Source: an uncultured Collinsella sp.
GTDB lineage: Bacteria; Actinomycetota; Coriobacteriia; Coriobacteriales; Coriobacteriaceae
Direction of reading: 5' to 3'
NCBI GenBank assembly: GCA_958438955.1
Contig: CAUBTS010000026.1
Span: 1-20,185 of the forward strand
DNA: 20,185 bases
The notes beneath the pieces were generated by a model. It searched no databases. It saw only the letters and a list, made by a program, of their open reading frames with translations, and was not told the DNA's origin. Positions 8,701 through 13,659 of the stretch are shown piece by piece. How positions within the stretch are numbered: the first letter of the stretch is position 1; each line of letters opens with the position of its first letter. The position numbers and the translations under genes were made by a program.

Positions 8701-8771
8701 GCGTCTTTGGCGGCCGAGACGTCATCGCCAAGAGCAACGCCGGCTTTAACGTCATCGACCTGCTGGGCTAA
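5727..8771 (+). CDS. M16C presequence-type zinc metallopeptidase (PreP/Cym1-like, insulinase family)
   Basis: The 1014-aa protein is a cytoplasmic oligopeptidase of the inverted-zincin family that degrades peptides inside a closed two-half chamber. The zinc site HILEH is at residues 80-84 (His80, His84; catalytic Glu83), and the third ligand is Glu195 in VVFNEMKG, at a position close to that in human PreP. The C-terminal half carries the conserved R-V-K-G-G-A-Y-G motif followed by YRDP, which helps bind substrate. Length fits PreP (about 970-1030 aa); there is no signal peptide. The ATG at 5727 has an AAAGGAGA ribosome site (5713-5720) six bases upstream; an open frame extends further upstream but has no such site. 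The gene is intact, very GC-rich and looks native. It is monocistronic. The peptide substrates are not known. Confidence 0.93.
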   Translation: MPTISTDPRAAAAALLVPGTTCHGFAVERCETVPELDSDAYVLRHTASGARLLYLACDDENKAFAIGFKTPPADSTGVFHILEHSVLCGSAKFPVKEPFVDLIKSSMQTFLNAMTYPDKTIYPVATTNEQDLYNLMDVYLDAVFNPAIYTKPTIFEQEGWHYELDLPEGAEGEGDGSSASLREGTLRYNGVVFNEMKGALSDPMSVLDDAVNAALYPDTAYAHESGGDPRAIPALTYEQFLDTHARHYNPSNSYITLYGDLDVDRALAFLDERYLSQPSAASRRMDAAVAAGEDPSTLAPNPLGVQAPVTCEYKRVEMATTPENALVGLGLVLGSALDRKRTIAADILFEALLGSNEAPVKKAILAAGLGGNVVSYTAAESLQPYELIMLQNAQPGIARELRRVFQDACHDLCEHGVPRERLEAIISSNEYDLRQRDYGIADGVAIACDALSTWLYDDDAATLALKYGPVYEELRGELDGSYFEDLLRELVLENDHMALVELVPVNAAEGSEGAEAAELAAKRDAMTDAELTDVVERTAVLRAAQEAEDTPEAKATLPRLRVSDIGEARPEPPLVMDTTAPIPCLRHGIPTNRLAYAMQYFDLSCVAFEDLPYVTLLCRLFKQLPTSEHSAEELDNLLAGKLGFLSFTTEVMTQPDVDGVRPYLLVSAGALSEKIDALASLPREVWSSTLLLDADPDRVRDVLTQIRIGLEQGFINNGHSAALGRAMSYSSPSAVVREQLSGVDFYLFLRDLLDHFDERLDSLRAKLAELAGRIFVADGCLASFTGSDEDFNAYWAAAGDLGLDAGDGANAGRDALVVPTPRDRHEAFVIPSDICFAASACDPRRLDINVTGAWAVAANALSYDYLWNEIRVKGGAYGCGFRAAGERQAAFYTYRDPAIDPSIERVERAGAWLGSFEPDEAAFEGFIVSCVSGMDAPVKPYALTKRRNTTYLAGLDPHAREERRAQMLAATPGELRTLGADVTRIAAVSPTCVFGGRDVIAKSNAGFNVIDLLG

Positions 8772-8784
8772 CGCACAGCAAGCA

Positions 8785-8823
8785 AAACCACCACGAAGGT
8801 GCCTGTCCCCTTCGTGGTGGTTT
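8785..8823. terminator. Hairpin repeat / bidirectional terminator
   Basis: A perfect 15-bp stem (AAACCACCACGAAGG at 8785-8799 with its complement at 8809-8823) encloses a 9-nt loop. It lies between the convergent peptidase (ends 8771) and zinc-ribbon gene (ends 8836). On the minus strand it starts 12 nt after the stop and is followed by TTTT, so it can terminate that gene; it probably acts in both directions. An inverted copy occurs at 10572-10608. Confidence 0.7.
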
Positions 8824-8835
8824 GCGAGCGAGCTG

Positions 8836-10491
8836 CTACTTGTGGAACGGATCGAGTTGCGCCTTCAGCGGATTGAGCTGATATAGACTCACAAAGCGCT
8901 CTTTGCGAGACGATGAGGTGTTGACCCAGCTGCCGTTGCAGACGTCGTACTTCGAATCCAGGCGGATCCACTCCTCCGGCTTGTTCTTCTCGCTCTTATT
9001 GCAGAAGTAACGCTGGTACTCGACCTCGTGCTCAAACTCAAACTCGTCGTCCGAATCACCATCGGCATACTCATCGACCGCCGTCAGATTGCCGTGCTCG
9101 TCGTAATAGAACTCCGCATACCCGTCGCGCGTGGAATCGATCCGGTCGAGCTTGCCGCCACTATACGAGTAATTAACCGTGGAAAACGAACTCAGAGAAC
9201 CGTAATCGTTGCCGTGCGTGTCATAGGTCACGGGCGAGATACGCGTAATATTGCCGTCCTTGTCGTACTCGTAGTTGAGCGTGAGCGTCCACCTCGTACC
9301 CACGGTGTCACCCTGACAGTCCGTCGTAAAGGACGTCACGCGGCCGTTGTCGTATCCGTACGAGTAGACAACCGTGCGAGGATTGCCCGGGCCGGTCTCG
9401 GTGTCGGACACCAGGTTACCGTCCTCGTAAACGTACGTGCTCGTGCTCTCGCCGTAGCCCGCATTGGTCGTCTTGTTGACCAGGTTGCCGTCGGCATCGT
9501 AGGCAAACGTTGTGGAGGTCGATGCGTCACCAATGGCGGCATCGCAATCGATACGCGTCAGGTTTCCGTCGGCGTCGTACGCGAACATGTTTTCATCTTC
9601 GTAGTCACCCGAGCGAACTTCCGCTATTTCCGAAATGCGATGCGACTCGTCGTGCTCGACGTCGTAGCCCATGCCACCACCCTGTTTGAGGCTGCTCGTA
9701 TACCCCGTAACGTAGCCGTCCTCGTCGCGCTCAATCTCATACGTGCTGCCGTGCACACCGTCCTCGTCGGTACCCTCGTAGTACACCGGTAGCCACAACT
9801 CCTCGAGCTGCGTGTCCTTAATGCCGCTAACCTTCGTATCCTGCGGCAGTGCCAACGTGGCGAGCTTCTTTTTGCCCGAAAGATCGACGCTTTTGAGCTC
9901 CCCGGCATTTGAAAGGTCGAGCTTCTCGATGTTGTCGCAACCGTCCAGGTTAACGACGGTGACGTTGCTCGCCGAGTTAAGCTCGACGGTTTTAAGGTCT
10001 CCGCAGCCCGAGAGGTCCAGGTTGACGAGCTTGTCGTCGTTGGACCCCACTGTAACGATATTAGGGAATGTCTTGCCCAATCCCTGCGTCGACGTAACGC
10101 CATCCAGCTCGACCGATGCAACCGCTTTGGCCTCGTCGTGCGAGATACGGCCGTCGCCATTGGTGTCGTACTTGGTCGAGACAAGCATGCGCATGCCGCT
10201 ATCCGGAAAGGTCTTCTCGTCGATAGGCGTGGTCGCGATCTGGGTGAAGTAGAACAACGCACCGCCGCCGACACCCGCCGCCACGGCAAGCACCGCGGCA
10301 AGGGCGATGAGGGGCTTCTTGGAACGCTTGCGCCGCGCGGGCTGCTGCACGGGCACGTATTGCTGAGGGGCGGGCGCGGCAGGCTGGGGTTGTTGCGTGG
10401 CCGCGACCTGGTCGGACGCCACGGGCGCGCCGCATACGGGGCAAAAGAGGGCGTCGTCGACAAGCGGCGTGCCACACGAGCGACAAAACAT
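8836..10491 (-). CDS. Zinc-ribbon membrane protein with EF-hand, LRR-like and YD repeats
   Basis: The 551-aa protein has an unusual order of parts. A zinc ribbon has Cys3, Cys6, Cys17 and Cys20. A Pro/Gln-rich linker with a basic patch RRKRSKK follows at 53-59, then one membrane helix at about 60-82. A dockerin/EF-hand calcium loop, DTNGDGRISHDE, spans 109-120. A short leucine-rich-like region covers about 150-235 with LDLSGC-type repeats. At least seven YD-type repeats lie at about 303-472 (for example YDADGNL). The cytoplasmic zinc ribbon and single helix imply that the C-terminal ~470 residues are outside the cell. The ATG at 10491 has AAAGGAG six bases upstream; 24 extra in-frame upstream residues lack such a site. 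Function is unknown; surface sensing or binding is inference. There is no toxin-like tip, so it is not a classic Rhs toxin. Confidence 0.85.
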   Translation of the reverse strand: MFCRSCGTPLVDDALFCPVCGAPVASDQVAATQQPQPAAPAPQQYVPVQQPARRKRSKKPLIALAAVLAVAAGVGGGALFYFTQIATTPIDEKTFPDSGMRMLVSTKYDTNGDGRISHDEAKAVASVELDGVTSTQGLGKTFPNIVTVGSNDDKLVNLDLSGCGDLKTVELNSASNVTVVNLDGCDNIEKLDLSNAGELKSVDLSGKKKLATLALPQDTKVSGIKDTQLEELWLPVYYEGTDEDGVHGSTYEIERDEDGYVTGYTSSLKQGGGMGYDVEHDESHRISEIAEVRSGDYEDENMFAYDADGNLTRIDCDAAIGDASTSTTFAYDADGNLVNKTTNAGYGESTSTYVYEDGNLVSDTETGPGNPRTVVYSYGYDNGRVTSFTTDCQGDTVGTRWTLTLNYEYDKDGNITRISPVTYDTHGNDYGSLSSFSTVNYSYSGGKLDRIDSTRDGYAEFYYDEHGNLTAVDEYADGDSDDEFEFEHEVEYQRYFCNKSEKNKPEEWIRLDSKYDVCNGSWVNTSSSRKERFVSLYQLNPLKAQLDPFHK

Positions 10492-10571
10492 GGCGGGCTC
10501 CTTTCGGTTCATTCCTTCCACCATGAAGGTAAACCCAAAGCCGCAGCCCTTGTTGCGCAACATTCAGCCCA

Positions 10572-10608
10572 AACCACCACAAAGGGGACAGGCACCTTTG
10601 TGGTGGTT
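10572..10608. repeat. Hairpin repeat, inverted copy of 8785-8823
   Basis: A 14-bp perfect stem (AACCACCACAAAGG with its complement) encloses the loop GGACAGGCA, the exact reverse complement of the loop at 8800-8808. The two copies differ by a compensated base pair in the stem (G-C changed to A-T), so pairing is kept. It lies just upstream of the zinc-ribbon gene and before the hicAB promoters. Confidence 0.75.
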
Positions 10609-10615
10609 CGAACAC

Positions 10616-10690
10616 TTGTTCTATACGTACACATGTTCTATAGTAGGGGTACTTGCATCGGACTTAAATTGCAACTAGAATATAGTTGCA
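10616..10690 (+). promoter_or_regulatory. hicAB promoters and palindromic operator
   Basis: Two promoter-like pairs are visible: TTGTTC (10616-10621) with 17 nt to TATAGT (10639-10644), and TTGCAT (10653-10658) with 17 nt to TAGAAT (10676-10681). A perfect inverted repeat, TGCAACTA-GAATA-TAGTTGCA (10670-10690), covers the second -10 box and is the likely site for HicB autorepression. GTTCTAT also occurs twice, 17 nt apart, in the first promoter. Confidence 0.65.
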
Positions 10691-10704
10691 GAATGTGAGG
10701 CGGG

Positions 10705-10968
10705 ATGACTCGGACCGATAAACTCATCGCCCAACTGCTTAGCTGCCCTTCGACGTATCGGTATACCGATTTTTTAAAAGTCATGGCTTCATATGGCTTT
10801 GAAATGGACAACAAAGGCAAGACATCCGGATCGCGCGTTCGCTTCTACAGGCCATCAGATGGCAGGATGTTCGTAATGCACGCACCACATCCATCTGACG
10901 AATTGACAGCGGGGACCATTCGAAACATCGTTCGATTTCTGCAAGATGTCGGAGGTAGTCATGAGTAA
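10705..10968 (+). CDS. hicA: HicA-family toxin (mRNA interferase)
   Basis: The 87-aa protein fits the HicA family: small dsRBD-like mRNA interferases that cleave mRNA unless bound by HicB. The core is GSRVRFYRP (residues 42-50) followed by MHAPHP (58-63) and a C-terminal helix GTIRNIVRFL. The usual His after GS is Arg here, as in a variant subgroup; His59 or His62 may then serve the catalytic role, which is inference. The ATG at 10705 has GAGG four bases or so upstream. The toxin gene precedes the antitoxin gene, as is standard for hicAB, and overlaps it by 8 nt. Confidence 0.82.
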   Translation: MTRTDKLIAQLLSCPSTYRYTDFLKVMASYGFEMDNKGKTSGSRVRFYRPSDGRMFVMHAPHPSDELTAGTIRNIVRFLQDVGGSHE

Positions 10969-11290
10969 CGTTTTGGCATACAAGGGTTATTTCGCCCCAG
11001 TCGAGTTCGATGCCGAACAGCATGTGCTAACAGGTATGGTCGCCGGCATTAGGGACGCAATCGTATTTGAAGGCTCCACGGCTGAAGAAGTGGAGCAATG
11101 CTTCCACGATGCCGTCGACGATTACCTTGAGTTTTGCGCCGAGAAGGGCAAGGAACCCGAGCGGGCTTTTAAGGGCTCGTTCAACGTAAGAACGGGCTCT
11201 GAGCTCCACAAGCAAGCAGCGCTGGCAGCTGCAAAGAAGGGCGAGTCACTCAATAAGTTTGTGACTGAAGCAATCGCTGCGGCGTTATAG
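10961..11290 (+). CDS. hicB: HicB-family antitoxin
   Basis: The 109-aa antitoxin has an N-terminal HicB fold (residues 5-65, with YKGYFAPVEFD and the helix EEVEQCFHDAVDDYLEFC) that would bind and block HicA. A C-terminal ribbon-helix-helix (about 70-109, starting FKGSFNVRT) would bind the operator. The ATG at 10961 is chosen over an in-frame ATG at 10946 because GGAGGT (10951-10956) lies four bases upstream. It overlaps hicA (ATGAGTAA), so the two are translationally coupled. The palindrome at 10670-10690 is the likely DNA target. Confidence 0.85.
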   Translation: MSNVLAYKGYFAPVEFDAEQHVLTGMVAGIRDAIVFEGSTAEEVEQCFHDAVDDYLEFCAEKGKEPERAFKGSFNVRTGSELHKQAALAAAKKGESLNKFVTEAIAAAL

Positions 11291-11307
11291 CATTAACGCA
11301 TAGGCGC

Positions 11308-11328
11308 AAACAACCACAAAGGGCGCAG
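11308..11328 (+). repeat. Half copy of the 10571 hairpin repeat
   Basis: This 21-nt stretch matches 18 of 21 positions of 10571-10591 in the same orientation, but the right-hand arm is missing. It lies 17 nt after hicB, so the hicAB unit is bracketed by related sequence. Confidence 0.45.
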
Positions 11329-11381
11329 TTCGCAGGCTTATTTGCGGTGGCTTTACCGCCCATATCGCGTTTACCCAGATA

Positions 11382-11420
11382 AAACCTGCCAAAATAAACC
11401 TGTCCTTTTTTGACAGGTTT
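11382..11420 (+). promoter_or_regulatory. Leader hairpin before the folate enzyme
   Basis: AAACCTGTC (11396-11404) pairs perfectly with GACAGGTTT (11412-11420) across a T-rich 7-nt loop, ending four bases before the ribosome site. The upstream AAACCTG at 11382-11388 could pair with the same right arm instead, so two exclusive stems are possible. No known riboswitch was recognised. Confidence 0.4.
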
Positions 11421-11436
11421 GCTAGAGGAGGTTGGG

Positions 11437-12033
11437 ATGGATAAGGCCGAGTTGCGGCGGGCGGTGATTGCTCGGCGCGATGCTCTTGATTTGGATGTGC
11501 GGGCGGCAAAGTCCTCCGCTATCTGCGCGCGGCTCGTTGAACTGTTGGATCGCTTGGGCGCCGCGGCGCCGCACACCGTTGCCGTCTATGCCGCGATGGG
11601 TTCCGAAGTCGACCCTGCCGCGTTTACCGCTGCGGCCGCCGCGCGCGGCTGGCGCGTGGCCTATCCGTGCATACTCTCGGCAACAGACGCCATGGCTTGT
11701 GGCCAGCGCATGTGCATGCGGGCAGTCTCTGTCGGCGATGCGTCGTCGGCTCCGTTTATCGCCCACCCCACGCGGGCCTTCGCGGCCACGGCCATCGACA
11801 GCAGCCGTTTCCCTATCGTGCCTGCCGAAGAACTCGACATGGTCGTCGTGCCGCTTGTAGTCTTCGACCGCGCCGGCGCGCGCCTGGGCTACGGCGGCGG
11901 CTGCTATGACCGCTACTTGCCCATGCTCTCGCCCGCATGCCAAATCGTCGGCATCGCCTTTGACGTGCAACGCGTCGATCACGTTCCCACCGACGCCCAC
12001 GACTTGCCGCTACCCCACATCATCAGCGCCTGA
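11437..12033 (+). CDS. 5-formyltetrahydrofolate cyclo-ligase
   Basis: The 198-aa cytoplasmic enzyme converts 5-formyl-THF to 5,10-methenyl-THF with ATP and returns a storage or inhibitory folate to the one-carbon pool. The family signature GYGGGCYDRYL is at residues 151-161, with the upstream VPLVVFDRAGARL strand. The N-terminal KAELRRAVIARRDAL helix is also typical, and the length matches the family (180-200 aa). The ATG at 11437 has GAGGAGG (11425-11431) five bases upstream. Tyr to Cys in GGGYYDR is a minor variant. It stands alone, with hicAB before it and a repeat block after it. Confidence 0.92.
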   Translation: MDKAELRRAVIARRDALDLDVRAAKSSAICARLVELLDRLGAAAPHTVAVYAAMGSEVDPAAFTAAAAARGWRVAYPCILSATDAMACGQRMCMRAVSVGDASSAPFIAHPTRAFAATAIDSSRFPIVPAEELDMVVVPLVVFDRAGARLGYGGGCYDRYLPMLSPACQIVGIAFDVQRVDHVPTDAHDLPLPHIISA

Positions 12034-12057
12034 TCGCCGCAGTATCGAACCCGCAAG

Positions 12058-12152
12058 ATGAGCGTGGAAAATCTCCCATTTTGAGCCTAGTTTCAAGCCA
12101 AAAGTGGGGGATTATCCACGCTCGATTTGTAAACGTCCGAAAATCCACGCTC
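12058..12152. repeat. 95-bp dispersed repeat, copy 1
   Basis: This repeat matches 13488-13582 at about 90 of 95 positions in the same orientation. It consists of a long inverted repeat (GAGCGTGGAAAATCTCCC and its near-complement) around a 28-nt loop, then a 9-nt gap and the 20-nt unit CGTCCGAAAATCCACGCTCA. The stem has one mismatch and one G-T wobble here, where copy 2 is perfect. It may also serve as a terminator for the folate gene ending at 12033. Confidence 0.85.
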
Positions 12153-12162
12153 AACCATTGCG

Positions 12163-12204
12163 CATCCAATTATCCACGTTCGTCCGTCCAGATTTCCACA
12201 CTCG
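12163..12204. repeat. Two degenerate units extending the 12058 repeat
   Basis: The 20-nt windows at 12163-12182 and 12185-12204 are diverged copies of the unit at 12134-12153 (shared cores ATCCACGTTCG and TTCCACACTCG). The unit starts are 29 and then 22 nt apart, the same spacings seen at 5589/5618 and 13564/13586. Confidence 0.55.
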
Positions 12205-12229
12205 TGCAGCCCAACGCCCTGCAACTGTC

Positions 12230-13192
12230 TCAGCACGCACGCGGCACGCCGGCAACCTTGAGCTTACGATCGAGCTTTGTCGGATCCCTTAGATCATCCC
12301 AGCACAAGCGCACGATTTTGCAGTTATCAAGCAGCGATAGCCTCGACTCGCGCTGGCGCTCATCAAACTGTGCCTTCGCGAGCTTGCCCTCCTCCGCCGC
12401 CTTCTCGCTTTTAACGAATCCGTCGAACTCCCCGATAATCAGCCGGTCGCCCACGCGCCACAAGTAGTCAACGCGATACGGCCGCCCCGGCTCAATCGGG
12501 TCGAACAGCTCAACTTGCAGCTCCGGCTTCTGCCAGCCGCGCTCAATCATCAGAGCGCGCGCCTTGGACTCGCCACCGCTTTCCGACAAACCATCAGCGT
12601 ACTGCGCAACACTGCGCGCCGTCACCACACCGCGGCGATTCATGCCGAGCTTGTCGATCGTCGCGATGAGATGCTGCTTAGACATAAGCTGCTCGTGGAG
12701 CACCGAGTCCGCAATAATCAGGCCTTCGACAAACGATGCGTCAACCAGGCAATCCGTTATCGTCTGGTCGATATCGGTCACGGCAATATCCATCTCGCTG
12801 GTCCGCGTACGTCGAATATAGCGATGTCGAACAATCTTAGAGCCCGACGTCGTCGACTGCGCCGGCGCCACGGCGATATGAACGCACGTTAAATTGGCAT
12901 ACGAAACCGAGAGGCCATAAATGACAGCAGCCGTGTAGGAGCAGAACGTCCAGTCGGGATGCTTTTGCGCGAGCGCCCGCACCCGATGCAGATAGCGCTG
13001 TCGAAATTTGAGCTCGGACCAATACTCCGGACGCGCATACAGCCCCGGCATGACCACTTCAAGACTCCCCGCCGCCACCCGTCGCTCAATCTGCTTTGCC
13101 TCCGCCGCCGTACGCGCGTACACGCAGCTCATCTGCTGCTCGCATGCTTTGATATGGCTCGCAAGCCTCTGATTCGCCGTCGCGTTTCCCAT
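12230..13192 (-). CDS. AbiEi-like protein with nuclease-like C-terminus
   Basis: The 320-aa protein has an N-terminal region (about 20-195) like AbiEi-family transcriptional regulators: a winged-helix-type start (IERRVAAGSLEVVMPGLYARP), then a core with FCSYTAAVIYGLSV. The C-terminus (about 204-315) resembles DUF559/Vsr-like endonuclease folds: Glu208 in SGGESKAR, Asp242 in RVDYLW and E255-F-D257 in IIGEFDG, followed by Lys261. The start at 13192 is chosen because GGGAGG lies four bases upstream; the open frame continues 21 codons further without such a site. No AbiEii nucleotidyltransferase partner is next to it. Family assignment is from motif recognition only; a defence role is inference. 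It is bracketed by the two 95-bp repeats. Confidence 0.65.
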   Translation of the reverse strand: MGNATANQRLASHIKACEQQMSCVYARTAAEAKQIERRVAAGSLEVVMPGLYARPEYWSELKFRQRYLHRVRALAQKHPDWTFCSYTAAVIYGLSVSYANLTCVHIAVAPAQSTTSGSKIVRHRYIRRTRTSEMDIAVTDIDQTITDCLVDASFVEGLIIADSVLHEQLMSKQHLIATIDKLGMNRRGVVTARSVAQYADGLSESGGESKARALMIERGWQKPELQVELFDPIEPGRPYRVDYLWRVGDRLIIGEFDGFVKSEKAAEEGKLAKAQFDERQRESRLSLLDNCKIVRLCWDDLRDPTKLDRKLKVAGVPRAC

Positions 13193-13247
13193 GTCGCCTC
13201 CCAGCTCTTGGAACGGCGCAAACATACCAGACGGTTTCATGCGGAGT

Positions 13248-13279
13248 CTGACCAAATACCGTCCAGGCGCTGACCAAAT
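13248..13279. promoter_or_regulatory. Direct repeat upstream of the AbiEi-like gene
   Basis: CTGACCAAAT occurs at 13248-13257 and again at 13270-13279, 22 bp (about two helical turns) apart and 56-87 bp upstream of the start codon. It may be an operator for autoregulation. Chance is not excluded. Confidence 0.35.
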
Positions 13280-13487
13280 GCTTAACGGTTTTGGACGTTT
13301 TAGGCTGATGGCTTATATCTGCAGGTAGAAGCCTTGCCAAGAGGTCCCTGCCTCCACATTTTGAGGCCTTGGTCCATTGGGTTATCAGAAAGAAAAACCC
13401 GTCGAGATTCAAGACTACGACAAATGCGACTTTGCCTCTGCATGCACCGTCTCTTAGCCGAGCCATCGGCATCTACATGCCTAAAAA
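13280..13487. other. Intergenic stretch with no recognised gene
   Basis: This is part of the 467-bp gap between the AbiEi-like gene (starts 13192) and metA (ends 13660). Short frames occur on both strands but have no ribosome site or protein-like composition. No tRNA or known RNA element was recognised. It lies between the direct repeat at 13248-13279 and the 95-bp repeat copy at 13488. Confidence 0.5.
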
Positions 13488-13605
13488 ATGAGCGTGGATA
13501 ATCTCCCGTTTTGAGCCTAGTTTTGAGCCAAAAGTGGGAGATTATCCACGCTCGATTTGTAAACGTCCGAAAATCCACGCTCGTGTGTCCGAAAATCCAC
13601 GTTCG
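13488..13605. repeat. 95-bp dispersed repeat, copy 2, plus an extra unit
   Basis: 13488-13582 is the second copy of the 95-bp repeat. Its 18-bp inverted arms (GAGCGTGGATAATCTCCC at 13490-13507 and the complement at 13536-13553) are perfect, and its loop contains TTTTGAGCC twice. A second 20-nt unit (TGTCCGAAAATCCACGTTCG) follows at 13586-13605, 22 nt after the one at 13564. Confidence 0.85.
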
Positions 13606-13659
13606 TCACGCCGCGAGCACAGCAACGGCCGCAGCAGCAACCACAGCTACAGCCGCAGC

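Noticed and set aside
8836..10491. Rhs polymorphic toxin
   Set aside because: YD repeats are few, there is no DPxGL-type core end or variable toxin tip, and no immunity gene follows.
11291..11436. 6S RNA upstream of the cyclo-ligase gene, as in proteobacteria
   Set aside because: The gap is 146 nt, partly repeat-derived, and does not form a long bulged rod.
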